DNA of 64,000 nucleotides, from contig JBKHXF010000022.1 of NCBI GenBank assembly GCA_046566145.1, positions 1 through 64,000 on the forward strand, in the 5' to 3' direction. Positions 1-8,069 of the stretch are shown here, piece by piece. Position 1 is the stretch's first letter. Each line of letters starts with the position of its first letter. The notes under the pieces are model-generated. The model was not told the origin of the DNA and made no database searches. It saw only the letters and a list, made by a program, of their open reading frames with translations. Position numbers and translations under genes: made by a program. Origin of the DNA: JBKHXF01 sp046566145 (GTDB taxonomy: Bacteria; Actinomycetota; Nitriliruptoria; Nitriliruptorales; Nitriliruptoraceae).

Positions 1-1242
1 CACCACCTCGTCAGGACCACCCGCAACATCGTCGTCCCCGTCGTCAACGTCGACGGGTACGCCTACTCGCGGCACGGTGTCCTCGGCACCGGGCGCCAGT
101 ACGACAGCTCGGCGACCGGCTTCATCCCCGGGGCGAGCATGCAGTACTGGCGCAAGAACATGCGCTCGCTCGTCGGCCCCGTCTCGGGCTCGGCGGCGGA
201 AGGGGTCCTGCCCCAGACCGGTGTCGTCCCGACCACCCCGGGTGCCATCGGCGTCGACAACAACCGCAACTACTCCTACCGCTGGGGCGGTGCCGGATCG
301 GGAGACACGCCCGACAGCGCGACCTACCGCGGGGCAGCCCCCTTCTCCGAACCGGAGACACGCAACGTCAGCTGGGTGCACGAGCGCTACCAGTGCGTCG
401 CCGGGATCACCCACCACACCTCAGGCAACCTGGTGCTGTGGGCGTGGGGCGACACCCGCGACGACGCCCCCGACGACGTCCTGCTCGCCCGACTCGGGTT
501 CGCGATGGGCGACTACGTCAAGTACCGCCCGACCAAGTCGATCGACCTGTACGTCACGACCGGCACCTGCTCCGACTGGATGTACGGGACCTTCGGGTCC
601 GTCTCGTACACCTTCGAGCACGCGGGCTCGTCGTTCCACCCGCCGTACCTCTCGGTCGTCCCACAGTTCTACGCGAACAACCGCAAGGCGTTCATGTTCA
701 TGGCGGAGCTGATCTGCCTCGAGCCGGACCAGCGGGGCCTCATGCTGCAGGCCCTCGCCGACGACCTCGCGTCGGTGAGCCGCAACGGGCGTGAGACCCT
801 CGGTACCCACCTGTTCGGCTCCTTCTCCGAGCGCCTGTCCAACGGGAACTACGTGTACGACGCGTCCTCGGCCCTGTCGTTGGAAGGCCGGTACAACTGC
901 GTCGTCACCGGGCGCCTGGTCGACGCGGAGGGCAACGGCGTCGCCGGCACCGTCCGCAACGCGAAGACGTTCGCGAACCCCTTGTCGCCGACGAGTCCGC
1001 TCCGTCCTGGCAGCCTGCTCGCCGGCGCGTCGCACCCCGCCGCCTGGGACGCGACGATCGACACCGCCGCGGACGGCACGTTCCGCTGGACCGTGTACCC
1101 GTCGACGGCTCCCGCCAAGGAGTTCGCCGGCGAGCGCGAGGCCGTCACGATCACGCTGAGCGGGCCCGACGGCTCGGTCGACCGCGAGGTGACCATCACC
1201 CGCGGCGAGGTCGTGGATCTCGGCGACGTGGTCGTCGGCTGA
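1..1242 (+). CDS. M14 family zinc carboxypeptidase, C-terminal part (5' end outside window)
   Basis: The reading frame is open from base 1, so the N-terminus, including the first Zn-ligand motif HxxE, lies upstream of the window. Visible family marks are VVNVDGYAYS, WRKNMRS, YRGAAPFSEPET and GITHHTSGNLVLW (third zinc ligand His region), and YTFEHAGSSFHPPY, whose Glu is the general base of M14 peptidases. After about residue 300 (window numbering) comes a beta-rich carboxypeptidase-regulatory-like domain running to the C-terminus. It probably acts outside the cell, cutting C-terminal residues from peptides. It ends at TGA 1240-1242, just before a perfect hairpin. The family call is secure; the substrate is unknown. 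Confidence 0.88.
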   Translation, partial: HHLVRTTRNIVVPVVNVDGYAYSRHGVLGTGRQYDSSATGFIPGASMQYWRKNMRSLVGPVSGSAAEGVLPQTGVVPTTPGAIGVDNNRNYSYRWGGAGSGDTPDSATYRGAAPFSEPETRNVSWVHERYQCVAGITHHTSGNLVLWAWGDTRDDAPDDVLLARLGFAMGDYVKYRPTKSIDLYVTTGTCSDWMYGTFGSVSYTFEHAGSSFHPPYLSVVPQFYANNRKAFMFMAELICLEPDQRGLMLQALADDLASVSRNGRETLGTHLFGSFSERLSNGNYVYDASSALSLEGRYNCVVTGRLVDAEGNGVAGTVRNAKTFANPLSPTSPLRPGSLLAGASHPAAWDATIDTAADGTFRWTVYPSTAPAKEFAGEREAVTITLSGPDGSVDREVTITRGEVVDLGDVVVG

Positions 1243-1259
1243 GCGACGTGTGACCCCTC

Positions 1260-1287
1260 GGGCCCGGTGCGACCACGCACCGGGCCC
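1260..1287 (+). terminator. Perfect 11-bp hairpin, probable terminator of the carboxypeptidase gene
   Basis: GGGCCCGGTGC at 1260-1270 pairs exactly with GCACCGGGCCC at 1277-1287 around a 6-nt loop, 17 nt after the stop codon. There is no T-run after it, which is usual in very GC-rich actinobacterial genomes. Confidence 0.7.
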
Positions 1288-1309
1288 GTCTGCGTCCCGG
1301 GGGTGTGGG

Positions 1310-1315
1310 TAGGGT
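1310..1315 (+). promoter_or_regulatory. -10 box for a leaderless transcript
   Basis: TAGGGT at 1310-1315 lies 7 nt before GTG 1323. The same spacing (6-7 nt) recurs before the starts at 10558, 29523 and 59756, which is typical of actinobacterial leaderless promoters. No -35 box is obvious. Confidence 0.5.
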
Positions 1316-1322
1316 CCGCCGC

Positions 1323-2243
1323 GTGCCGCACCGCCCACCCGACCTCCGCGTCGACGTCGTCGTGGTCCAGAACCTCCCCTGGGCCGAGTGGTGCGCGCGC
1401 GTCGTCGAGGTCGAGCGGCTCGGGTACGACGGCGTCCACGTGTGGGACCACGCCGTCCACCGCACCATCACCCCGGACACGCCGCTGTTCGACGGGCTCA
1501 CCGCGCTGGCCACCGCCGCGGCGCTGACCGAGCGGGTCCGGCTCGGGACGCTCGTGTGCGCACCCGTCCACCGCCACCCGCTGGCGCTCGCGAACATCGC
1601 CGTGACCCTCGACCACGCGTCGGGCGGCCGGCTCGACCTCGGCATCGGCGCCGGCGGCGCCGTCATGGACTTCGCCGCCTACGGCGTCGAGCCGTGGCCG
1701 CCGGCGGAGCTCGTCCGCCGCTTCGAGGACACCGTCGCGGTCGTCGACGCGGTGCTGCGGGGTGCGACCCAGGTGGAGGGGCCCGTCACCTCCGGGGAGG
1801 GCATCTCCGTCGCGCCCGGACCGGTCCAGCAGCCGCGCCCGCCGCTGCTGCTCGCGGCCCGCGGGGACCGCTCGATGCGCGTCGTCGGCCGGTACGCCGA
1901 CACCTGGAACGTCGTGTCCGCCGACCTGCCACCCGACGAGGAGCTCGCCCGGCTGCGCGACCGGCTCGCCGTGCTCGACCGTGCCTGCGAGGAGGCGGGC
2001 CGCGACCCGGCCGAGGTGCGCCGCTCGGTGCTGCTCGGGTCCCGGTCGTGGCCGGCGCTGTCCTCGGTCGCGGCGTTCCGCGAGGCCGTGCTGCGCCACG
2101 TGGAGCTGGGCATCGACCACGTCGTGCTGATCCACCCCGACCACCCGGGCGAGGAGGCCGTCGGGCACGGCCCGTCGGCTCCCGGGTTCGTCCGCGACCT
2201 CGCCGAGTCGCTCCCGGACCTGCGGGCGGAGGTCGCCGGGTGA
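1323..2243 (+). CDS. LLM-class (luciferase-like) flavin/F420-dependent oxidoreductase
   Basis: 306 residues if started at GTG 1323, chosen because TAGGGT sits 7 nt upstream; an in-frame GTG at 1305 would add six residues. Bacterial luciferase-like TIM-barrel features are visible: VVVQNLPWAEW on strand 1, YDGVHVWDHAVH, LGTLVCAPVHRHPLALAN and GRLDLGIGAGG, the block that contacts the cofactor in this family. The family moves hydride between F420 or FMN and small substrates; which cofactor and substrate apply here cannot be read from sequence. It overlaps the following permease gene by 4 nt, so the two are probably co-translated. Confidence 0.82.
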   Translation: MPHRPPDLRVDVVVVQNLPWAEWCARVVEVERLGYDGVHVWDHAVHRTITPDTPLFDGLTALATAAALTERVRLGTLVCAPVHRHPLALANIAVTLDHASGGRLDLGIGAGGAVMDFAAYGVEPWPPAELVRRFEDTVAVVDAVLRGATQVEGPVTSGEGISVAPGPVQQPRPPLLLAARGDRSMRVVGRYADTWNVVSADLPPDEELARLRDRLAVLDRACEEAGRDPAEVRRSVLLGSRSWPALSSVAAFREAVLRHVELGIDHVVLIHPDHPGEEAVGHGPSAPGFVRDLAESLPDLRAEVAG

Positions 2244-3634
2244 GCACCGTCCCACCATCGGGCACGGGTCCAGCTGCCGGCGGGGGCGACGACGGCCGGC
2301 TCGCGCGGCGGCTCGGCGTGCGTGACGCGGTCGTGGTGGGCCTCGGCGCGATGCTGGGCGCCGGCGTGTTCGCCGCCCCGGGTCCGGCCGCCGCAGCCGC
2401 CGGCGGCTGGCTCCTCGCTGCGCTCGCGCTCGCCGCGCTGGTCGCCTGGTGCAACGCCACCTCATCCGCCCAGCTCGCCGCCCTCCACCCCGAGGCCGGT
2501 GGCACCTACGTCCACGCCCGGGAGCGACTCGGGCCGCTGTGGGGCTTCCTCGCCGGCTGGGCGTTCGTGGTCGGCAAGACCGCGTCGCTCGGGGCGATGG
2601 CCCTGACGTTCGGGACCTACGCCGCGCCGGCGGCCGCACGTCCACTCGCGGTCGCCGTGGTGGTGGCCGCGGTGGCGGTCAACGTCGCCGGCGTGGAGCG
2701 CACCGCCGGCGCGCTGCGGGTCGGCGTCGCGGTCGTCGGGGTCACCCTGGCGCTCGTGGTTGCCGCCGGCGTGGCGGTGGGCTTCGGCGGCGGCGCCACG
2801 TTCCAGGTGGTCGTCCTCGGCGACGAGCAGACCGACGTGGACGTCCCCGACGTCGGGCGGGTGACGATCGACGGGACCGACGCGCCGGCGGGCACGACCC
2901 TCGACGACGACGGGCTGCGGCCCCCGCCGGTCCGCGCCGGCGGTGTGCTCGAGGCCGCCGGGCTGCTGTTCTTCGCGTTCGCCGGGTACGCGCGGATCGC
3001 CACCCTCGGCGAGGAGGTGCGCGACCCGGTCACGACCATCCCACGGGCCATCACGGTCGCGCTCGGCACCGTCGTGACGACCTACGCGGTCGTGCTCGGG
3101 GTGGCGCTGTGGGCGCTCGGGCCCGTCGTGCTCGCCACGGCGCCGGCGCCGCTGGTGGAGGTCGTCGCCGCGTCGCCGCTGTCGGCTGCCGCCGGGGCGG
3201 TGCGGGTCGGCGCGGCGGTCGCGGCCGCCGGCGTGCTGCTGAGCCTGCTCGCCGGGGTCAGCCGCACGTCGCTGGCGATGGCCCGACGGGGCGAGCTGCC
3301 CCGCCCGCTCGCGCGCGTGCACCCGACCCGCCGGACGCCGGCGGTCGCGGAACTGACGGTCGGCGTGGTGGTCGTCGCGCTGGTGCTCGTCGCCGACCTG
3401 CGAGGCGCCATCGGGGCGTCGTCGTTCGCGGTGCTCGCCTACTACGCGCTCGCGAACGCCTCCGCCTGGAGGCTGTCGCCGGCGGAGCGGCGCTGGCCCC
3501 GGTGGCTGGCCGGGCTCGGGGTGGTGCTGTGCGTCGTGGTGATGGCGAGCCTGCCCACGTCCAGCGTCGCCGCCGGCGCGGTCCTGCTCGCCGCCGGCGC
3601 GGGCGCGTGGGGCCTGCGCCGCCGACCCGCCTGA
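2240..3634 (+). CDS. APC superfamily amino-acid permease
   Basis: 464 residues from GTG 2240, which overlaps the stop of the oxidoreductase (GTGA). The N-terminal signature VVVGLGAMLGAGVFAAPGPAA matches helix 1 of APC permeases, where the broken helix binds the substrate amine. About 12 hydrophobic segments follow, including LLFFAFAGYARIATLGEEV, the family's helix-6 region. The loop around residues 190-230 is unusually long and acidic (VDVPDVGRVTIDG...), placing an extra domain between helices 5 and 6. It is an integral membrane amino-acid/H+ symporter or antiporter by family; substrate unknown. Confidence 0.85.
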   Translation: MSTVPPSGTGPAAGGGDDGRLARRLGVRDAVVVGLGAMLGAGVFAAPGPAAAAAGGWLLAALALAALVAWCNATSSAQLAALHPEAGGTYVHARERLGPLWGFLAGWAFVVGKTASLGAMALTFGTYAAPAAARPLAVAVVVAAVAVNVAGVERTAGALRVGVAVVGVTLALVVAAGVAVGFGGGATFQVVVLGDEQTDVDVPDVGRVTIDGTDAPAGTTLDDDGLRPPPVRAGGVLEAAGLLFFAFAGYARIATLGEEVRDPVTTIPRAITVALGTVVTTYAVVLGVALWALGPVVLATAPAPLVEVVAASPLSAAAGAVRVGAAVAAAGVLLSLLAGVSRTSLAMARRGELPRPLARVHPTRRTPAVAELTVGVVVVALVLVADLRGAIGASSFAVLAYYALANASAWRLSPAERRWPRWLAGLGVVLCVVVMASLPTSSVAAGAVLLAAGAGAWGLRRRPA

Positions 3635-3716
3635 CCACGGCCGCACCACGGCCCGCGGGTACCGTCGCTGCCGGCGCGGGGTCCGCGCCACGACCCACGG
3701 CAGGCAGGGGCACGAC

Positions 3717-4904
3717 GTGCGTGGCAGCGAGGCGCAGGCGCTCGGGACGGCCGGCGCCGACCTGGCCACCGACGTGACCGGCTGGGTCGAGGGGGTCCAT
3801 CGGGCCGTCTCCGCGCGGGTGTTCCGCTCGATCGGCCCCGTCGCGGCCCCGGTCCAGGTCGTCCACGACGCGATCGCCGGCGCGGTCCACTCGACCGTCC
3901 GCACCCTCGTCGTCGGCGGCGTCCGGCTCGCCGGGACGGTCGGTGCGCTCGCCCTCGACGAGACGCGCCCGAGCCTCGATGCGACGCCCGCCGGCGCGGC
4001 CGTGAAGTCCGCCGTCAACGGTGTGCTGGGCGACCGCCTCGAGCGCGAGGCCCCCGCCCTCGCGGTCGTCGCGTCGTGGCGCCACGACGGGCAGGACGTC
4101 ACCGCGACCGAGCTCGTCCGCCGGACCGACGCCCCGTCGTCGCACGTCGCCGTGTTCGTGCACGGGCTGTGCGAGTCGGAGGCCGCGTGGGGCTGGCGCA
4201 CCGCGCGGCACGGCACCGTCGGTGGCCACCCGGCGCGGGTCGCCGCGGAGCTCGGTGTGACGCCGGCGCTGGTGCGGCTCAACACCGGCCGCGGGGTCGC
4301 GGACAACGGCGCCGACCTGTCCCGCCTGCTCGACGCGCTCGTCGCCGCCTGGCCCGTCGAGGTCGAGCGGCTCACGCTGGTCGGCCACTCGATGGGCGGG
4401 CTGGTCTCCCGCGCCGCCGCCGTCGACGGGGCCCGCCGCTCCTCGGCGTGGGTCGGTGCGCTCGGCGACGTCGTGTGCCTCGGGACGCCGCTGCTCGGCG
4501 CCCCGCTGGAGCGCGCGGCGACCGCCGGCGCGGCGCTGCTCGCGTCGCTGCCGGAGACCGCCCCGTTCGGCTCCATCCTCGAGGCCCGCTCCGTCGGGAT
4601 CACCGACCTGCGCGTCGGCGACCTCGTCGAGGACGAGTGGCGTGCCGAGGGCACGGAGGTCGCCGGCCGGCTCGCCCACGTCCGCACCCACGTCGCCGCC
4701 GCGACGGTCGGGGACCGGGACCGCGGGGTGCTGGCCTCCACCGTGGGGGACTGGCTCGTCCCGGCCAGCTCCGCCGCCGGCGCGTCACGCCGTCGGCGGC
4801 TCCACACCGACTCGTCGCTGCACCTCGCCCGCGCGGACCACTTCGACCTCCTCGCCGACCGCCGGGTCGGCGACCACCTCGTGGAGCTCCTCCGCCGGCG
4901 CTGA
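3717..4904 (+). CDS. Alpha/beta hydrolase (lipase/esterase, PGAP1-like)
   Basis: 395 residues from GTG 3717. The first 130 residues are a helical, Ala-rich N-terminal segment. The hydrolase core begins near residue 140 with VAVFVHGLCESE (oxyanion-hole HG) and has the nucleophile elbow GHSMGG near residue 224. CLGTPLLGAPLERAA follows, and HLARADHFDLLADR near the end holds the likely catalytic His. This is the layout of lipases and acyltransferases such as PGAP1/TGL families acting on lipid or acyl esters. No signal peptide is evident, so it is likely cytoplasmic. Substrate unknown. Confidence 0.82.
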   Translation: MRGSEAQALGTAGADLATDVTGWVEGVHRAVSARVFRSIGPVAAPVQVVHDAIAGAVHSTVRTLVVGGVRLAGTVGALALDETRPSLDATPAGAAVKSAVNGVLGDRLEREAPALAVVASWRHDGQDVTATELVRRTDAPSSHVAVFVHGLCESEAAWGWRTARHGTVGGHPARVAAELGVTPALVRLNTGRGVADNGADLSRLLDALVAAWPVEVERLTLVGHSMGGLVSRAAAVDGARRSSAWVGALGDVVCLGTPLLGAPLERAATAGAALLASLPETAPFGSILEARSVGITDLRVGDLVEDEWRAEGTEVAGRLAHVRTHVAAATVGDRDRGVLASTVGDWLVPASSAAGASRRRRLHTDSSLHLARADHFDLLADRRVGDHLVELLRRR

Positions 4905-4929
4905 CGTCTCCCCTCACCGCCGGGGGCGA

Positions 4930-4950
4930 GTGGTACCGTCGATGTACCAC
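4930..4950 (+). promoter_or_regulatory. Perfect inverted repeat, candidate operator of the toxin-antitoxin pair
   Basis: GTGGTAC (4930-4936), 7-nt spacer, GTACCAC (4944-4950): a perfect 21-bp dyad two helical turns long, 16 nt before the antitoxin start. It contains a TACCGT -10-like box (4934-4939). Type II antitoxins commonly bind such palindromes and repress their own operon. Confidence 0.6.
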
Positions 4951-4966
4951 TTCGAGAGGTCGGGTC

Positions 4967-5299
4967 GTGGGCGAGCCGCGCGGGTCGAGGACCCCGGAGG
5001 AGCCAGAGGCTCCCGAGGTCCTGGGCGTCCACGAGTTCCGGGCCGCCGTGAGCGAGCTGCTGGAGGGGTTCCGCGCCGATCCCTCGACCGACCCGGTCGT
5101 GGTCGGCGCGTACCGCCGGCCGGAGGCGGTCCTCGTCCCGTGGGAGCGCTGGCAGGCGTTGCGCTCGGGCGCCCGTCGACACGCCGACCACCCCGACCTC
5201 CCGGCGATCCGGGCCCTGCTGGCCCGCACGCCGGAGGAGCGCCTCGACGGCCTGCGCGCCGCGGCGGCCTTCTTCGCCGACGCGCGGCCGGTCCCGTGA
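4967..5299 (+). CDS. Phd/YefM-like antitoxin
   Basis: 110 residues from GTG 4967. The core GVHEFRAAVSELLEGF followed by VVVGAYRRPEAVLVPWERWQAL is the beta-alpha arrangement of Phd/YefM antitoxins (normally VSEFRANLSELL...PVVVTRHGKPVAVLVS). The first about 22 residues are Pro/Glu-rich and disordered-looking. It would bind DNA at the palindrome just upstream and neutralise the overlapping downstream nucleotidyltransferase. The 4-nt GTGA overlap with the next gene supports a paired function. Divergence from the classic consensus is moderate, so the pairing is inferred from both sequence and context. Confidence 0.62.
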   Translation: MGEPRGSRTPEEPEAPEVLGVHEFRAAVSELLEGFRADPSTDPVVVGAYRRPEAVLVPWERWQALRSGARRHADHPDLPAIRALLARTPEERLDGLRAAAAFFADARPVP

Positions 5300-5790
5300 C
5301 CGGCGCGTTCGACCCGGCGGCGATCGTCGAGACGCTCGACCGCCACGGCGTGCGGTACGTCCTCATCGGCGGGGTGGCCGCCCGACTGCACGGGTCCCCG
5401 ATCCTGACCGAGGACGTCGACGTGACCCCCGAGCGGTCGGTCGAGAACCTCGGGCGTCTCGCGGCCGCCCTCGCGGAGCTCGACGCCCGACTGGCCGCCC
5501 CCGGCGCACCCGAGGGTCTCGCCGTCCCCCTCGACGCGGACACCTTCAGCTCGCCGGTGATGAGCTTCGTGACGACCGCCGGCGTCGTCGACGTCGTCCT
5601 CGACGCGGTGGGGGTCGGTGGCCACGCACGCCTCGACCGGGAGGCCGTCAGCTACGAGGTCCGCGGCGTCCGCGTCCGGGTCGCGAGCCTCGACGACGTG
5701 ATCCGCTCCAAGCGAGCGGCCGCCCGCCCGAAGGACCGCGCGCACCTCGAGACCCTCGAGGTCCTGCGCGCCGAGCTCGGCGACGACTGA
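5296..5790 (+). CDS. MNT/AbiEii-like nucleotidyltransferase, probable toxin
   Basis: 164 residues from GTG 5296 (overlaps the antitoxin stop). Near residue 20 is YVLIGGVAARLHGSP followed by TEDVDVTP: the GG...H...D-x-D signature of minimal and AbiEii-type nucleotidyltransferases, whose two Asp residues bind Mg-NTP. A later acidic strand, VVDVVLDAVG, supplies the third carboxylate region. The C-terminal helix RSKRAAARPKDRAHLETLEVLRAEL is typical of the family. Such enzymes transfer nucleotides to tRNA or proteins in toxin-antitoxin modules; a house-keeping nucleotidyltransferase is the alternative. Its antitoxin-like partner makes the toxin role more likely. Confidence 0.65.
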   Translation: MTGAFDPAAIVETLDRHGVRYVLIGGVAARLHGSPILTEDVDVTPERSVENLGRLAAALAELDARLAAPGAPEGLAVPLDADTFSSPVMSFVTTAGVVDVVLDAVGVGGHARLDREAVSYEVRGVRVRVASLDDVIRSKRAAARPKDRAHLETLEVLRAELGDD

Positions 5791-5824
5791 CCGTCGTCAC
5801 CCGTACGACCGCTCGTCGCGACGT

Positions 5825-7081
5825 TCAGGGGCCGAGGAGCGCCAGCGGCACCACGTGCACGCCGTCGTCCCGGCGGTAGGCGTACGCGCCGGTCGCGGTC
5901 ACGACGGCGAGGAACGCTGGCGCGCCGACCCGGTCCTGGTCGATCGAGGCAGCCGCCGCGGTGACGGACGCCGCTCCGGCCTCGATGGCAGGCTGTCCGC
6001 CCAGCTTGACCTCCACGGCCCCCCAGCGTCCATCGGGGAGTGACACGACGGCGTCGATCTCGTGGTCGTCGGTGCGGAAGTGGGTGACGGTCCCGCCGTG
6101 CGCGCCGGCGTGCACGCGGAGGTCACGGATGACCATCGACTCGAAGAGCAGCCCGGTGAACTCGAGGTCCCGCAGCAGCCTGCCGGTGTCCGCATCCAGC
6201 GCCGCCGCGGCGAGCGACGGGTCGACGAAGTGGTGCCGGGGATGCTCGCGGAGGTTGCGTGACGAGCGGAGGTGGGTGTTGAAGGCCCGGAGCGGCTCGA
6301 CCAGCAGCAGCCGCTCGAGCACGGCGAGGTAGTCGCGCACGGCGGACCGGGAGATCCCGGCGTCAGCCGCCAACGCCCGCTCGCCGGCGGCGGTCGCGAC
6401 GTTGCGCGCGAGCGACCGCACGAGCGCGCGGATGCGCTGCGGGTCCCGCCGGCGCGTCGGTCGGTGCCCGTCCTCGCCGGGGCCGGTCGCGATGTCCACC
6501 TCGACCGCGGCGTCGAGGTAGCCGGTGACGAGCGAGCGGCGTGGGTTGCCCACCTGTGCTGGCCAGCCGCCGTGGACGAGCCACTCGAGGATGGTCGGGA
6601 GGTCGTCCGGGGCGCCGCCGGCGGACCCCGCCGTCCCGTCGAACAGCGCCCCGAGGGAGACGCCGTCCAGCCGGAGGCTCTCGTGGAGCGACATCGGTCG
6701 CATCGTGATCGTGACGATCCGGCCCGCTCCGGAGTGGAAGCGGGCGTCGTCGGTCGGGGTGGACGACCCCGCGAGGATGAACTGGCCGGGAGCGCCTCCC
6801 GCGTCATCGACCGCCCGCCTGACGTGATCCCAGAGGTGGGGCCGCAGCTGCCACTCGTCGACGAGCCGGGGCCGATCGCCCCGCAGCACCAGCCCCGGGT
6901 CGATCTCGGCGAGCCGTGCCGCGTCGCCATCGACGTCGAGCCGGACATGGGACGCCGCGACCTGCATCGCCGTCTCGGTCTTGCCGCACGCCTTGGGGCC
7001 CTGTAGCAGCACGGCGCCGGACTCGGCCAGCAGCTCGCGCAGCTGCTGGTCCGCGACCCGAGGGACGTACTCCTGCGTCAC
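5825..7081 (-). CDS. AAA_14/DUF4143 family ATPase
   Basis: 418 residues. Walker A is GPKACGKTET near residue 30 and Walker B is RLVDEWQ near residue 95; FILAGSSTP is the sensor-1 strand. The C-terminal half has the DUF4143 pattern (LLFESMVIRDLRVHA, EIDAVVSLPDGRWGAVEVKLG), which resembles a PD-(D/E)xK fold. Members are often mobile or standalone ATP-binding proteins of unknown role, sometimes proposed to act in stress or toxin-like settings. It stands next to, but opposite in direction from, the toxin-antitoxin pair. A 15-bp direct repeat lies 39 nt upstream of its start. Confidence 0.8.
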   Translation of the reverse strand: MTQEYVPRVADQQLRELLAESGAVLLQGPKACGKTETAMQVAASHVRLDVDGDAARLAEIDPGLVLRGDRPRLVDEWQLRPHLWDHVRRAVDDAGGAPGQFILAGSSTPTDDARFHSGAGRIVTITMRPMSLHESLRLDGVSLGALFDGTAGSAGGAPDDLPTILEWLVHGGWPAQVGNPRRSLVTGYLDAAVEVDIATGPGEDGHRPTRRRDPQRIRALVRSLARNVATAAGERALAADAGISRSAVRDYLAVLERLLLVEPLRAFNTHLRSSRNLREHPRHHFVDPSLAAAALDADTGRLLRDLEFTGLLFESMVIRDLRVHAGAHGGTVTHFRTDDHEIDAVVSLPDGRWGAVEVKLGGQPAIEAGAASVTAAAASIDQDRVGAPAFLAVVTATGAYAYRRDDGVHVVPLALLGP

Positions 7082-7119
7082 CCGCGACCCCCTGACCCGG
7101 CGTCGTCGACCTCTCTCAG

Positions 7120-7181
7120 CATACCGTTCTACGAGCGTGCAACATACCGTTCTACGACGGCCCGGGCATGCCGTTCCACGG
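7120..7181 (+). repeat. 15-bp direct repeat, two exact copies and one degenerate copy
   Basis: CATACCGTTCTACGA occurs at 7120-7134 and 7143-7157 (period 23). A third, altered copy, CATGCCGTTCCACGG, is at 7167-7181 (period 24). The array lies between the DUF4143 gene (start 7081, minus) and the plus-strand gene at 7303. The roughly two-turn spacing suggests side-by-side protein binding. Confidence 0.7.
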
Positions 7182-7302
7182 CACCAAGGGGGCGTGGGTG
7201 CCTCTCAGACCCGGGCTGGCCGAGGGGCTCCTCGTCGGGGAGGCCGCCTACCATGTCCCCGACACCAGTTGGCACGCACGGCCGTGGACCGTCGGAGGGA
7301 GC

Positions 7303-8031
7303 ATGGCGCCGTACCCCGACCTGCGTGGTCACCCCCTCCGGCCGCTGGTCCGGGAGGAGGTCGACGACTGGATCCGGGTCCCGGGCGGGAGGCTCGCCAC
7401 CGTCGGTGACTGCGTGCCCCGGGAGTTGGCCGACGTCGCCGTCGTCCTCCCCCCGTGGCACACGGTGGTGGGAGAGGAACCCACACCGGTCCGGTGGGAC
7501 GACGCCGCATCGATGCTCGGTCTCGAGGACCGTGCTGCCCTGGTGGCGGCGCAGTCCGGCGCGACCCTCATGCCGGGCTACGAGCGGGTGGGTGACCGCT
7601 ACCTCTGGGTGTGGGACCGGGTGTCGCCTCCCGGGGACGGGTCCCTCGTCTTCTGGTCGGGCGAGCCGCTGCGGTCCGTCCTCACGGCGCACACGACCAC
7701 GCCCGACGAGCTGGTCATCGGCCGGTTCGTCCCCAGTGCGGACGGGCTGCACCAGGTCCCGGGCATCGTCACCGAGAGTGACCACGCATGGTTGACGGGG
7801 CCCCTGTCGGGAGCGTGGCACCCGCTGCCTCGCGAGCTGCCTCACCGGGCCGGGGCGGGGGTCTCGTTCCCGCGGGACCACGCGTGGTACCTCCACGTCC
7901 TGGAGGACATGAACCTGCCGTTCACGCTGGTCGCCGGGAGCTCCGACCTGATCACGGCCCTGACGGAGCACCCCGACCTCGAGGTCGTGCGGTGCCGTCG
8001 CGAGGCCATCCTGAACGACCCCCTCCACTGA
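7303..8031 (+). CDS. Hypothetical protein, 242 aa
   Basis: No family is recognised. ATG 7303 is preferred over an upstream in-frame ATG at 7168 because GGAGGG lies 3 nt before it and a TACCAT box occurs near 7247. The longer version would add 45 residues and run through the degenerate third copy of the repeat. The protein is soluble, Trp/Pro-rich (WDDAASMLGLEDRAAL, VGDRYLWVWDRV) and has no signal peptide or membrane helix. It ends 38 nt before the stop of a convergent gene. Function unknown. Confidence 0.6.
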   Translation: MAPYPDLRGHPLRPLVREEVDDWIRVPGGRLATVGDCVPRELADVAVVLPPWHTVVGEEPTPVRWDDAASMLGLEDRAALVAAQSGATLMPGYERVGDRYLWVWDRVSPPGDGSLVFWSGEPLRSVLTAHTTTPDELVIGRFVPSADGLHQVPGIVTESDHAWLTGPLSGAWHPLPRELPHRAGAGVSFPRDHAWYLHVLEDMNLPFTLVAGSSDLITALTEHPDLEVVRCRREAILNDPLH

Positions 8032-8069
8032 GCGCGGGCGCAGCCGTCGGCCGGGACGCTGCGCCGGCG

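Noticed and set aside
7168..7302. Upstream ATG 7168 as start of the 242-residue unknown protein
   Set aside because: No ribosome site there and it overlaps the repeat array, while ATG 7303 has GGAGGG at proper spacing.
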